DNA of 64,000 bases, taken from the NCBI RefSeq assembly GCF_000010325.1, contig NC_009662.1, positions 888,501 through 952,500 on the forward strand. Reading direction: 5' to 3'. Each line of letters starts with the position of its first letter. Within the stretch, counting starts at the first letter, position 1. The stretch is from Nitratiruptor sp. SB155-2 (lineage in GTDB: Bacteria; Campylobacterota; Campylobacteria; Campylobacterales; Nitratiruptoraceae). Below the pieces are notes generated by a model. That model had not been told where the DNA came from, ran no database searches, and saw only the letters and a program-made list of their open reading frames with translations. Shown piece after piece: positions 1 to 9,186 of the stretch. The translations under genes were made by a program, and so were the position numbers.

Positions 1-862
1 GCAAGAAGATATCGGTCTTGATGTTTTGGTGCATGGCGAGTTTGAGAGAAACGATATGGTGGAGTATTTCGGCGAGTTTCTTGAAGGGGTGACATTTAGC
101 CAAAATGGATGGGTGCAAAGCTATGGAAGCAGATGCGTCAAACCTCCTATCATTTTCGGGGATGTCAGCAGACCAAAACCGATGACGGTAGAGTGGATTA
201 CCTATGCACAAAGTCTCACGGACAAACCGATGAAAGGGATGTTAACCGGTCCTGTGACGATGCTCAACTGGAGTTTTGTACGAGATGATCTTAAACGGGA
301 GTCGGTCTATAAGCAGATGGCGTTGGCGATTGCCGATGAAGTGAAAGATTTGCAAGAAGCCGGTATTAAGATTATCCAAGTAGATGAAGCGGCTTTCAAA
401 GAGGGGTATCCTTTGCGAGATGCAAATAGAAGCGAGTATGAAAGAGTCGCTGTTGAGAGTTTTAAAATCGCAACCGCCGTGGCTAAACCCGAAACACAAA
501 TTCACACCCATATGTGTTACAGCGACTTTAACGATATCATGCCGACAATTGATGCGATGGATGCAGATGTGATTTCCATCGAGACGGCACGAAACGGAAA
601 CAGACTCTTGGAGGCTTTTAAAAACTACAACTACCAAAAAGAGGTTGGTGCGGGCGTTTACGATATTCACTCTCCGAGAATTCCGAGTAAAGAAGAACTT
701 ATTAAAGAGATTGAACAAAGAATGCAGGTTTTCCCAGCCAGTAAACTTTGGATCAATCCGGACTGCGGGCTTAAAACCAGAAAATGGGAAGAAGTGATTC
801 CGGCTTTGACAAATATGGTAGAAGCAACGAAAGAGGTGCGAAAACGTATTGTTAAGCTATAA
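1..862 (+). CDS. metE: Cobalamin-independent methionine synthase, C-terminal part (5' end outside window)
   Basis: MetE transfers the methyl group of 5-methyltetrahydropteroyl-triglutamate to homocysteine, the last step of methionine synthesis in the cytoplasm. The reading frame is open from base 2, and the first residues read [20 protein letters not shown], a MetE signature, so the gene starts before the window. About 286 C-terminal residues are present. The family's zinc ligands are all visible: His and Cys in IHTHMCYSD, Glu in SIETARNG and Cys in [11 protein letters not shown]. The gene ends with TAA at 860-862, and the next gene follows after 37 bases. Function is clear; only regulation and the N-terminal half cannot be judged. 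Confidence 0.96.
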   Translation, partial: QEDIGLDVLVHGEFERNDMVEYFGEFLEGVTFSQNGWVQSYGSRCVKPPIIFGDVSRPKPMTVEWITYAQSLTDKPMKGMLTGPVTMLNWSFVRDDLKRESVYKQMALAIADEVKDLQEAGIKIIQVDEAAFKEGYPLRDANRSEYERVAVESFKIATAVAKPETQIHTHMCYSDFNDIMPTIDAMDADVISIETARNGNRLLEAFKNYNYQKEVGAGVYDIHSPRIPSKEELIKEIEQRMQVFPASKLWINPDCGLKTRKWEEVIPALTNMVEATKEVRKRIVKL

Positions 863-899
863 TTTCAAAGGGGCCTTATGCCTCTTTGAAAGGAGCAAA

Positions 900-1715
900 A
901 TGAAAGTTACAATTAGTGGCGGTGTTCATGGAAATGAGCTTACAGGGGTTTATATTGTTAAAAAACTAATGCATGATGACTTTCAAGTTAAAAATCTTCA
1001 ACTTGATTTTCTCCTAGCCAATCCAAAAGCAATAAAAGAGTGCAGACGCTATGTCGATAAAGATCTTAATAGATCTTTTAGTAAAGATGCATTGCAAAGC
1101 GATGAACCAATATATGAGTATGAACGGGCAAAAGTGATTACTCAAAAATTACAAGATTGTGACTTTTTAATAGATCTGCATACCACAACAGCCAATATGG
1201 GTATTACTATCGTACTTAGCAACCAGGATAGCTTGAGTGAAAATGTGGCTAAAATCTTGGCAAGTGAATATGAGAATGTCCGAATATTGCAATGGCTCAG
1301 TAACGATGAAGGTGCTTTTATCAACTCAATCGTTCCATCTTCCATTACTATAGAAGTTGGTCCTGTGTGTCAAGGAGTGTTGGATGCAAATCTCTATTTC
1401 CAAACTCTTAAAGTTGTAAAAAGGGCCATCGATATTTTGGAAAAAGAAGAGGCATTGCAAGAAAAGGTTCAAGCCTTTCGCATATACGATGCAATCGACT
1501 TCCCAAGAAAGGATAGGGATTTGAATGGAATGATCCATCCAGAGCTTGCAGGTAAAGACTATCAACTCCTACACCCGGGAGATCCTATTTTTCTGACCTT
1601 TGATGAACGAGAAATTTTTTATGAAGGAAAAGAAGCGTACCCCGTTTTTATCAACGAAGCGGCGTATTACGAAAAAGGGATGGCCTTTTGTTTGAGTGAA
1701 TCGATTTTCCTCTGA
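900..1715 (+). CDS. Aspartoacylase-like / succinylglutamate desuccinylase-family zinc hydrolase
   Basis: 271 residues of the AspA/AstE family, which removes acyl groups from N-acyl amino acids such as N-acetylaspartate. Every metal and substrate motif of aspartoacylase is present: H10 and E13 in GGVHGNELTG, DLNR at 55-58, H94 in DLHTTTANMG, and the catalytic Glu E152 in TIEVGPVCQGV. The ATG at 900 follows an AAAGGAGC ribosome-binding site. An in-frame upstream TTG at 849 would overlap metE and has no such site, so I reject it. The family is certain. The exact acyl-amino acid is not, because aspartoacylase and related aminoacylases share these motifs. Confidence 0.85.
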   Translation: MKVTISGGVHGNELTGVYIVKKLMHDDFQVKNLQLDFLLANPKAIKECRRYVDKDLNRSFSKDALQSDEPIYEYERAKVITQKLQDCDFLIDLHTTTANMGITIVLSNQDSLSENVAKILASEYENVRILQWLSNDEGAFINSIVPSSITIEVGPVCQGVLDANLYFQTLKVVKRAIDILEKEEALQEKVQAFRIYDAIDFPRKDRDLNGMIHPELAGKDYQLLHPGDPIFLTFDEREIFYEGKEAYPVFINEAAYYEKGMAFCLSESIFL

Positions 1716-1720
1716 TATGC

Positions 1721-1748
1721 TTGACTCTCGCTGAAAATATGGTATATT
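1721..1748 (+). promoter_or_regulatory. Sigma70-type promoter upstream of htpX
   Basis: TTGACT at 1721-1726 and TATATT at 1743-1748 are 16 bases apart. They lie just after the end of the aspartoacylase gene and about 105 bases before the htpX start. The rest of the 138-base gap is AT-rich leader with no hairpin that I can see. Confidence 0.55.
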
Positions 1749-1853
1749 TAGCTTACCTTATATAAAAATTTGAAGATTCCCGTTAAATGTAGTCTTTTAT
1801 AGCAATAAAGTATTAATTTTTTACAATTGAAAAAAAATAATGAAGGAGTGTAA

Positions 1854-2732
1854 ATGGGTATCATTCTCTTTTTACTGATGAACCTAGCCGTTATGGCTTC
1901 AATATATTTCACTATTTTTCTTCTTGAGCTCTTTTTTGGTATCAGACTCGATCATAATACTATTTCCGGACTTTTGATACTCTCCTTCATCGTAGGATTC
2001 AGTGGCGCACTCATATCCCTTTTCCTCTCCAAATGGATGGCAAAGATGCATATGGGTGTCGAGGTAATCGAAGAGCCAAGAAATGAGGCTGAAGCGTGGC
2101 TTGTCAACACTGTTGCAAAATTGGCTAAAGAAGCTGGAATCGGAATGCCCGAAGTGGGAATTTTTCAAGGACCCCCAAACGCTTTTGCAACTGGTTGGGA
2201 TAGAAACAATGCACTAGTAGCAGTATCCACTTCTCTTCTTGAAATGATGAGCCCTGAAGAAGTGGAAGGGGTATTAGCTCACGAAATCAGCCATATCAAA
2301 CACGGAGATATGATTACCATGACTCTTTTGCAAGGTGTACTCAATACTTTCGTGTTTTTCTTTTCGAGACTCCTTGCAAATATTCTCGCACCAAAAGATG
2401 AAGAAGGTAACCCTTCTCCAATTGCTTATATGGCAATCAGTTTTGCTTTAGAGATCGCTTTGACCATTTTTGCGACAATGCTTGCAATGTGGTTTAGCAG
2501 ATATCGAGAATATAAGGCAGATGAAGGTGCAGTGAGGCTTGATGGACCGAGAGGTATCTATTACGCTTTGGCAAAACTGGGACAGATTCCCAAAGAGCAA
2601 GTTGCTCTTCCAAGCGATATGAAAGCCTTTGGAATTGTTGGATTTTTAGATCTTTTCGCTTCGCATCCGCCAATCGAGAAACGACTTGCTCACATCAAAG
2701 AGGTGGCTCAAAAAATGGGTTATCAACTCTAA
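1854..2732 (+). CDS. htpX: HtpX family membrane zinc metalloprotease (M48B)
   Basis: 292-residue inner-membrane protease that degrades misfolded membrane proteins in other bacteria. Two hydrophobic segments (about 3-30 and 38-60) come first. The zinc motif HEISH is at 143-147. After two more hydrophobic stretches (about 157-175 and 193-213) comes SRYREYKAD, whose Glu (about E219) should be the third zinc ligand. Length and domain order match HtpX. The start ATG follows AAGGAG with good spacing, and the gene has its own promoter. It ends 12 bases before the next gene, so the two are probably cotranscribed. Confidence 0.95.
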   Translation: MGIILFLLMNLAVMASIYFTIFLLELFFGIRLDHNTISGLLILSFIVGFSGALISLFLSKWMAKMHMGVEVIEEPRNEAEAWLVNTVAKLAKEAGIGMPEVGIFQGPPNAFATGWDRNNALVAVSTSLLEMMSPEEVEGVLAHEISHIKHGDMITMTLLQGVLNTFVFFFSRLLANILAPKDEEGNPSPIAYMAISFALEIALTIFATMLAMWFSRYREYKADEGAVRLDGPRGIYYALAKLGQIPKEQVALPSDMKAFGIVGFLDLFASHPPIEKRLAHIKEVAQKMGYQL

Positions 2733-2744
2733 TCAAGGATTGTT

Positions 2745-3143
2745 ATGCATCCTATCAGCTTTATCAAACTCCCCTCGGCGGGAGTTGATCAGACGCTTTA
2801 CATTTCTCTTGTTGTTTTTGTAAGTTTCGTTTTTTTGATTCTTGTTTTGATTCTTATTTACAGATACAAGACAATCCAGGCGCATTATAAACATTTTCAT
2901 TATGTGCTTCAGCAAAGAGGTCTGGATGACAAGACGATCAAAAAGCTTTTTAAATTCATCAATAAACACAACTATACATTGGAATTACTCTTAAGCAATG
3001 AGCAGCTTGTCCACAAGGCTTGCCAAGAGTATGGGCTGGATGAAGAGGAGGTGAAAAAGAAATTAGGGTATGACAGGAAGGCTCTTTTAGAAGAGTATAT
3101 GAAGAGAATGGAATCGTTGAGAAAAAAATGGAATAGAAAGTAG
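2745..3143 (+). CDS. Small single-pass membrane protein of unknown function
   Basis: 132 residues that I cannot assign to a family. A short N-terminal stretch is followed by one strong membrane segment (about 18-42, rich in Val, Phe, Leu and Ile). A mostly helical, charged cytoplasmic part follows and ends in a basic Lys/Arg-rich tail. The start ATG follows AAGGATTGTT, a weak ribosome-binding site, 12 bases after htpX. Proximity to htpX suggests a link to membrane quality control, but that is context only. It ends two bases before the convergent M20 peptidase gene. Confidence 0.7.
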   Translation: MHPISFIKLPSAGVDQTLYISLVVFVSFVFLILVLILIYRYKTIQAHYKHFHYVLQQRGLDDKTIKKLFKFINKHNYTLELLLSNEQLVHKACQEYGLDEEEVKKKLGYDRKALLEEYMKRMESLRKKWNRK

Positions 3144-3145
3144 AT

Positions 3146-4234
3146 TCAGCAAATCTCTTTCATAAATCCTGCAAAGATTTTTGTCGAGAGTTCGACTCTT
3201 TCTATAAAACTCTGTTTGTTTGCCCTTTCATGTATCGTATGATCTCCATCCCCATAAGGTCCAAGTCCGTCAAGGACGATAGACCCCGCACTTGCCGCAA
3301 TGTTTGCATCACTACCTCCCCCTCGATGTTCTTTTTTTATCTTCTTCTGGCTCCATGATTCAATATCTTCTAAAAATTGAAGCTGTTTGTTCGACTCTTC
3401 CCATACATCTCGTTGCAGTCCCCCTCTTAGTGCTGAAGTCGTACCTGGAATATAGGCTGTATTGACAATTTCATGTATCTGCTCGAGGACTCTATCACGC
3501 TCTTTGGAGGAGGTGAAACGAGTCTCAAAGGTAACGAAAGCATAGGGACTTATTGTATTTGCACCTATGCCGCCTTCGATTTTCCCCACATTGACCGTCG
3601 TTCCTTCATTCAAATCACTTAAATGGGAAAGTGCTAAAATCTTGTGAGCGGCTTCTTGATTTGCATCGATTCCTTGTATGTAACAGTTCCCTGCATGAGC
3701 GGCTTTGCCCTTGATTTCTATAGTGAAAGTGCCTATTCCCTTTCGTGCCGTGACAACTTCACCATTATTCCCGGCTGCTTCATACACTAAGCAGTAATCA
3801 TAATTTCGTGCAGTATTATATGTAAGCAACCGAGAGTCATCACTCCCTGTTTCTTCATCGCTCACCAGTAAAATGTCTATATTGAAAATCTCGTTCTGTC
3901 TTCGTAATGCTTCTATCATAACCATGAGTCCACCTTTCATATCACAAACACCTGGCCCATATATCCAATCTTCATCCTCTTGAAAAAGTTCAAAATTCCC
4001 TGGAGGAAATACTGTATCCATATGACCGTGTAAAAGCAACTTTTTGCCGTTTTTATAGGGTGATTGAAAAAAAAGATGGTCTCCAATATCTTCTCTTTTA
4101 TGACGTATGGGAGTATAGCCCAGAGCAGTTAGTTTTTCACACAGCAGGTTTCCTACTTGGTCGACCCCCTTTTTATTTTTTGTATAGGAGTTAATCAGTA
4201 CGAGTTCTTGCAATTCTCTAAAATCGTGCGACAT
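3146..4234 (-). CDS. M20-family zinc peptidase, glutamate carboxypeptidase (CPG2)-like
   Basis: 362 residues of the M20A di-zinc family, which cleaves C-terminal amino acids, often glutamate, or deacylates amino acids. Visible motifs are LLHGHMDTV (first metal His and Asp), GPGVCDMKGG (bridging Asp), SDEETGSDD (catalytic Glu and metal Glu), and GDGDHTIHERA near the end with the last His. An insert of about 110 residues between them is the usual dimerisation domain. The ATG at 4234 has AAAGGA at the right distance; the TTG one codon earlier is less likely. No signal peptide, so cytoplasmic. It is divergent from the ATP-grasp operon, which suggests a partner role in making or trimming a peptide or gamma-linked product. 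Confidence 0.85.
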   Translation of the reverse strand: MSHDFRELQELVLINSYTKNKKGVDQVGNLLCEKLTALGYTPIRHKREDIGDHLFFQSPYKNGKKLLLHGHMDTVFPPGNFELFQEDEDWIYGPGVCDMKGGLMVMIEALRRQNEIFNIDILLVSDEETGSDDSRLLTYNTARNYDYCLVYEAAGNNGEVVTARKGIGTFTIEIKGKAAHAGNCYIQGIDANQEAAHKILALSHLSDLNEGTTVNVGKIEGGIGANTISPYAFVTFETRFTSSKERDRVLEQIHEIVNTAYIPGTTSALRGGLQRDVWEESNKQLQFLEDIESWSQKKIKKEHRGGGSDANIAASAGSIVLDGLGPYGDGDHTIHERANKQSFIERVELSTKIFAGFMKEIC

Positions 4235-4293
4235 CAATCGTCCTTTAATGATATTTAATGTATTATAGGAAAAAAATCTTAAAGGATGGATGG

Positions 4294-5193
4294 ATGGGGA
4301 TCGTTGGAATCTGGATGTATCAAAACGGAGGCGGTGATGTAATCGAAGAAAAAATGAGTAGACGACTTGAAGAGATGGGGCATGAAGTTGAAAAAGGGAT
4401 CAATCTCCGATATGCAGTTGCAGAAAGTGTAAGGATGCTTTTTCAAGATCTCAATCTGTATGACTTGGACTGTTTTTTCAGTTACAATGCTGGCGAACAG
4501 ACGAAATATCAGGTCTATATGTATGAGACATTAGATAGGCATGTTCCTTGCATCAACAACTTTAAAGGTTTCCGTATAAGTGAAGACAAGTTTCAAACCA
4601 ATGATTTGTTACGAAAAAATGGTATACGGACTGCAGAATATTTCCTATGTCACAGAGAAGATATTGACACGATACGACAAAAGGTTCTGGAGTGGGGTAA
4701 AGCGGTATTTAAAACCGTAGACGGCTGGGGAGGCTTAGGAATGGCACTCGTGGATAGTAAAGATAAACTCGATATGATTCTCCCTTTTTTAAATCAGACA
4801 GATTTTCGTTTCTTCTATATAGAAAAGTTCATTGATTATGATGGAAGTGATTATCGTATTGATCTGGTTGATGGAGAGTTTATTGCTTGTTATGGGAGAA
4901 AAGCGAAAAAGGGTGATTGGAGAACGAATGTAACAAGTGGAGGTAGCGTGATATTACGAGATTGTGATGAAGAGGTTATTGAAATAGCAAAAAAAGCTGC
5001 AAAAGCTATTGATATAGAAATAGCAGGTGTAGATCTTGTTTATGATAGAGAACATGAAGAGTATGTGGTGCTGGAAGTTAATGGTATTCCAGCTTTTGCA
5101 ACACCTGAACAAGAAAAAATGGGCCTGGATTTCAATGACAAAAAAATAGAAAAAATAGTTCAACTTATAGATAGAAGGATAAAAAATGGCTAG
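4294..5193 (+). CDS. RimK-like ATP-grasp ligase (first of a pair)
   Basis: 299 residues with an ATP-grasp fold, the class that joins a carboxylate to an amine using ATP (RimK, LysX, MptN and CofF are relatives). The central lysine (AVFKTVDGWGG), the IEKFI hinge, the R-N pair in DWRTNVTSGG, and the closing metal motif EVNGIPAF with E261 and N263 are all intact, so it should be active. The ATG at 4294 has AAGGA seven bases upstream. An in-frame ATG at 4258 adds 12 residues but has no ribosome-binding site. Its stop overlaps the next start by 8 bases (ATGGCTAG). The substrate is unknown; an alpha-L-glutamate-type ligase is the nearest guess. Confidence 0.8.
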   Translation: MGIVGIWMYQNGGGDVIEEKMSRRLEEMGHEVEKGINLRYAVAESVRMLFQDLNLYDLDCFFSYNAGEQTKYQVYMYETLDRHVPCINNFKGFRISEDKFQTNDLLRKNGIRTAEYFLCHREDIDTIRQKVLEWGKAVFKTVDGWGGLGMALVDSKDKLDMILPFLNQTDFRFFYIEKFIDYDGSDYRIDLVDGEFIACYGRKAKKGDWRTNVTSGGSVILRDCDEEVIEIAKKAAKAIDIEIAGVDLVYDREHEEYVVLEVNGIPAFATPEQEKMGLDFNDKKIEKIVQLIDRRIKNG

Positions 5194-6610
5194 AAAACTT
5201 CCCAAAATCGGGCTTTTGTATCTCGATTATGTATTACGTTTTTTTGATAGGAGCAATTTTAGAGGCTGGCCCGATAAAATCGAGACTGTCGTGTATCACT
5301 GGAAAGGTGATGAGGAACGATTTATTAATGAGGTAAAAAAGAAAAAAATAGATGTATTAATAGGAAATATTCCTGCTACGGCATATGAAACGTTTCGTAA
5401 AATTGCAAGAGAGCTTCCAAATGTTCGTTTCGTTCCGAGTCTCGATGCACAATTTGCTAATAAAAGCAAGGAGAATGTAACTCGATTTTGCTGGAAATAC
5501 GATATCCCAGTTCCCAAAACCTACATTTTTTATGATAAAGATGAAGGGATGAGGTTTTTAGAAAAAACCGATTACCCTAAAATCATCAAAAGAAGCTACG
5601 GACCAAGTAATTATGGCGGATACTATGTGCATAAAGTGGATAGTTTCGAAGAAGCGAAAAACCTTCTTGAAACAAAACAATACTGTCCGATATATATACA
5701 GGATTTCGTTCCTATGAGTGCCGATATCAGGGTGATGCTAATCGGTCATAAACCTGTATGTGCTTTTTGGAGGCGGCCACCTGAAGGACACTGGCTTACA
5801 AATACAAGCCAAGGGGGAAGCATCGATTATATGAATGTGCCTCAAGGAGTGTTGGATCTGGCTGTGAAGGTAAGCAAAGCGGCAAATGCAGAGTATTGGG
5901 CGTGTGATATTGCAGTAGGGAAAGAGGATGGTAAATATCGAATCCTTGAATGCGCTACCGCATTCGCTGCATTTCCTTACATCAGAGATTGGATAGGGCA
6001 GTATCTCATGTGGAAACTCAGCAACGGAGCATTCCCAAAGCCAAATATTCCAATTTACAACTGGGAGGAACTTGGTAAAATTGATGGATCACTCCTCAGA
6101 ACAATGCGTTATATAACATTTGGTAGATACACTCCAAGTTTTGATGGAGCATATTTTCTCAATCGCCAGAAGATGGAAGAAGATGGTGGTGTAAAAGCTT
6201 TGTGGGAGCTTGATGAGCGGTATCCGATGCTCAATACCGAAGATAGAGACTATGAAGAGTGGCCAAGTGAACAGTGGGATTTTACAAACAAGTGTAAACA
6301 TTTTTGGAAAAGGAAGAAGAACGAACAGGAGAAAAGAACGAATGAGGAGGGAGAAGAGCATACATTCCATGAACCACCGGAAGCAGAGCCGGTAAGAATT
6401 GAAGAAGAGGAGATTATTCAATTCTTAGAAAAAACATTGGGAAAAAAGAGAGCGAAAAAGATTTTGGATCAGATGGATGCGTTCAATATAGCATATTCAC
6501 TGGATAATAATCCAGATAGTTTATTAGAACTTAAAGGGATTAAGGATAAAACTCTGCAAAAACTTCTCAAAGCATGGGAAGAGATGAAAAAGGAAATGAT
6601 TGAAGCATAA
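5186..6610 (+). CDS. ATP-grasp protein with altered metal motif and C-terminal helix-hairpin-helix-like domain
   Basis: 474 residues. Residues 1-90 look like a pre-ATP-grasp alpha/beta domain. About 91-290 is a RimK-type ATP-grasp core (KIIKRSYGPSNYGG, IQDFVPMSADIRV, NTSQGGSI, CDIAV). Where active relatives have E-x-N, this one has E255-C-A257, so one magnesium ligand is missing. After a module of about 100 residues and an acidic, Glu/Lys-rich linker (about 375-410), the last 60 residues resemble a helix-hairpin-helix unit (LLELKGIKDKTLQKLL). The start overlaps the previous stop and the end overlaps the M14 gene by 11 bases, so the three are translationally coupled. It may be a partner or substrate-binding paralogue of the first ligase. 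No named family recognised. Confidence 0.72.
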   Translation: MARKLPKIGLLYLDYVLRFFDRSNFRGWPDKIETVVYHWKGDEERFINEVKKKKIDVLIGNIPATAYETFRKIARELPNVRFVPSLDAQFANKSKENVTRFCWKYDIPVPKTYIFYDKDEGMRFLEKTDYPKIIKRSYGPSNYGGYYVHKVDSFEEAKNLLETKQYCPIYIQDFVPMSADIRVMLIGHKPVCAFWRRPPEGHWLTNTSQGGSIDYMNVPQGVLDLAVKVSKAANAEYWACDIAVGKEDGKYRILECATAFAAFPYIRDWIGQYLMWKLSNGAFPKPNIPIYNWEELGKIDGSLLRTMRYITFGRYTPSFDGAYFLNRQKMEEDGGVKALWELDERYPMLNTEDRDYEEWPSEQWDFTNKCKHFWKRKKNEQEKRTNEEGEEHTFHEPPEAEPVRIEEEEIIQFLEKTLGKKRAKKILDQMDAFNIAYSLDNNPDSLLELKGIKDKTLQKLLKAWEEMKKEMIEA

Positions 6611-9170
6611 TTATCTTTCATATCAAGATACGATACAATTTTTAGAGGATATGGTGAAGCGATATCCCCACCTCATCCAAGTGCAAACGATTGGAACGAC
6701 ATGGGAGAATCGCCCGATTATCCTAGCCACCATTAGTCAAAATGTCGAATTTGCCCATCTAAAACCAGCCCTTTTGTATACAGGTACTATTCATGCACGA
6801 GAATGGATAGGCAATGAATTGGCGGTTGCCTTTATTCGATATATCTTGACGCATAGTTCATCCAATCCCAAGGTTATGGAAGCATTGGCAAAAAGCACAC
6901 TTTATATCGTTCCAGTCCTCAATCCCGACGGATTTGAATATTCAAGAACACACTACTCCTTTTGGCGCAAAAACAGACGAAAAAATCCTGATGGAAGCTA
7001 TGGTGTGGATCTTAATCGTAACTTTAGCGTAGGATGGGTGAAAAGCAGTAACTACTCCTCCAATATTTATGGCGGACCAGCCCCTTTTAGCGAGCCGGAA
7101 ACGAAAGCCATAAAAGAGTTTGTAAATTCCCATCCCAATATCACGATTGCTTTGGATTACCACTCTCAAGGAAATGTTTTTTTCCCGGCACACAAATTCA
7201 ATCATGAAGCGGAAATAGATGGTACAGATCTCAATGTCCTTTGTGCAAATATGAACTATGAGATTTTTAAAGTGACCGGGAGAAAGTATGGTATCCATAG
7301 AGGAAAGCCTCCTACAAAACTGATCAGTGGAAGTGGTAGGGAATACTACTATTCCAAAGGTATCTTAGCCAGTGTCGTTGAGGTGGGTACGAAAAATATA
7401 CCAGACTATTTACAAAATATGAGCGAATCAATCAATGAAAACATCCCTGCACTTTTATATGCTCTTACAGAAGCCTCCAATTATGCTCCATTGCATCCAC
7501 CGAGGGTAGAGTTTTTTACTATCAAGGAAAGCAGCAGCAATGCTGTGACTCTCCAATGGGAATATGACATAGAAGCAAACACAGGAGTCTATTTTGAAAT
7601 ATACAGAAACGAACAGCACAAAGAGGCGTGTCGTGAACCTTCACTCATAGGGACAACCACACAGTTGGAGTTTACAGATAGCGATAGAGAGAGTGGAAAA
7701 CTCTATTTTTACTATATCCGACCGGTCAATCTATTATCTAAACAAAAAGGTCCATTCGCTCCACAAGTAAAGGTGATGACGACACTTGAAAGAGATGAAT
7801 TTTTTAGAAATCTCTTTCCTGCACCGAAAGATATTGGGTATGTCGCGCAAAAATCCAATAAAAATGCCGATCATTTTGGTAAAAACTCTTTGTTTGTCGG
7901 AGTCAATGAAACGTTGGGTATCAGTTATGGGGTCATCCGATTCAAACTGGACTCTGTATCGCTTCAAGCTTTGATCAAAGAGGCCAAGATTAGTCTATAT
8001 CCATTAAACCGTGTCAATGTAAAAATAGAAAAATATGGAGAGTGGTCCATATCGATTATAGAAAACGTCGATGACATTACCGATTTTGATCAAATTCATA
8101 ACGCAAAGGTGATTCAAACTTTGGGAGAGACGATCCCCTCCCAACAATTGACACAAGGTATCTGGAAAACATGGAGTTTTAATAGTTATGAGAGGGAACT
8201 TTTGCAAGAGGCTATTAAAAAAGGAGAGGTTCTGTTTCGTATTCAAGGACCTACGAAGCTTCCTTTGGGGAGCGATTCTCAAATGATGATGTTCGACATC
8301 GGATATGGCCCTTTTGGAGGAGGGATTCATTATAGACCACATCTTGATTTCAAATACACGTTGCCGCCAGTGAAGCTAGAAATTGACCCAAACAAATTAG
8401 CCACCATTAGTTCTGACGGTGTAACGCTAGATACACTGAGTTGCGGGTTTGACGATAATGGAAAAGTGGTCTATGGATTTATGGAATTCGATCTAGCAAG
8501 TTTGCCAGAAGCCGATACCACAGTGATCACAAATGCTTTCATCAAAATACACAACAAACCGATAAAACCAAGCGGTGAGGATATCCGATATCTTATCGAG
8601 TTGGTGGACTTGGAAGAGCTCGATTATGAAAAAATAGAGAAAAGAGAGTCTTTAGGTTTTATCGATTACGAGGTGAGTGAAACGGAACTTGCCAAGAAAG
8701 ATACCCATCTTTTCTTGTTTGACACATCAAGCAAGATAGAGCTTGAAAATGCACATGCCCAAAATAGAAAAGTTGGATTCATAATCAGACCAACAAAAGC
8801 ATCACAAACAAAGCACCATATTATAGATTGGTATGATAAAAAGAGCCAAAATGAGGTAAAACTTGATATAGAATATATAAAAAGAAGAAAAAAACCTGTT
8901 GGGGGTGTAAAAAATTTGCGTGCTAAAGTCGAGAAGGGTATGGTAAAACTCACTTGGGAAAATCCGACGGATGAGGATTTTGTTGGGGCATATGTAGTGA
9001 GAAATAGATTTCATCCACCAAGAAACCCGCATGACGGTGTAAAACTTTATGCCGGAAAAGACAATTATACATATGACAACTTTGGTAATACAAAAATAGA
9101 AAAATATTATGCCGTTTTTACTTATGACAATGTTCCAAACTACAGCGAACCTGTTATCTTACATTATTAA
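6600..9170 (+). CDS. Multidomain M14 zinc carboxypeptidase with Fn3 and paired beta-sandwich domains
   Basis: 856 residues. Residues 1-290 form an M14 (carboxypeptidase A-type) domain. Zinc ligands are H65, E68 and H188, the carboxylate-binding pair is N139-R140 in VDLNRNFS, and the catalytic Glu is E261 in SVVEVGTKN, so it should cut C-terminal residues. A fibronectin-III-like domain follows (about 301-395), then two similar beta-sandwich regions (about 400-585 and 585-765) and a last Fn3-like domain (about 768-855). The start is TTG at 6600 with AAAAGGA upstream. A TGA lies directly before it in frame, so no N-terminal extension or signal peptide is possible. A cytoplasmic site or an unrecognised export route must be assumed. 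It overlaps the ATP-grasp gene by 11 bases. Confidence 0.85.
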   Translation: MKHNYLSYQDTIQFLEDMVKRYPHLIQVQTIGTTWENRPIILATISQNVEFAHLKPALLYTGTIHAREWIGNELAVAFIRYILTHSSSNPKVMEALAKSTLYIVPVLNPDGFEYSRTHYSFWRKNRRKNPDGSYGVDLNRNFSVGWVKSSNYSSNIYGGPAPFSEPETKAIKEFVNSHPNITIALDYHSQGNVFFPAHKFNHEAEIDGTDLNVLCANMNYEIFKVTGRKYGIHRGKPPTKLISGSGREYYYSKGILASVVEVGTKNIPDYLQNMSESINENIPALLYALTEASNYAPLHPPRVEFFTIKESSSNAVTLQWEYDIEANTGVYFEIYRNEQHKEACREPSLIGTTTQLEFTDSDRESGKLYFYYIRPVNLLSKQKGPFAPQVKVMTTLERDEFFRNLFPAPKDIGYVAQKSNKNADHFGKNSLFVGVNETLGISYGVIRFKLDSVSLQALIKEAKISLYPLNRVNVKIEKYGEWSISIIENVDDITDFDQIHNAKVIQTLGETIPSQQLTQGIWKTWSFNSYERELLQEAIKKGEVLFRIQGPTKLPLGSDSQMMMFDIGYGPFGGGIHYRPHLDFKYTLPPVKLEIDPNKLATISSDGVTLDTLSCGFDDNGKVVYGFMEFDLASLPEADTTVITNAFIKIHNKPIKPSGEDIRYLIELVDLEELDYEKIEKRESLGFIDYEVSETELAKKDTHLFLFDTSSKIELENAHAQNRKVGFIIRPTKASQTKHHIIDWYDKKSQNEVKLDIEYIKRRKKPVGGVKNLRAKVEKGMVKLTWENPTDEDFVGAYVVRNRFHPPRNPHDGVKLYAGKDNYTYDNFGNTKIEKYYAVFTYDNVPNYSEPVILHY

Positions 9171-9186
9171 TCATAAAAGGAGAATC

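Noticed and set aside
849-899. Earlier TTG start for the aspartoacylase-like gene
   Set aside because: It overlaps the metE end and has no ribosome-binding site; ATG at 900 follows AAAGGAGC.
4258-4293. Earlier ATG start for the first ATP-grasp gene
   Set aside because: No ribosome-binding site; the ATG at 4294 has AAGGA at the right distance and matches the start of the fold.
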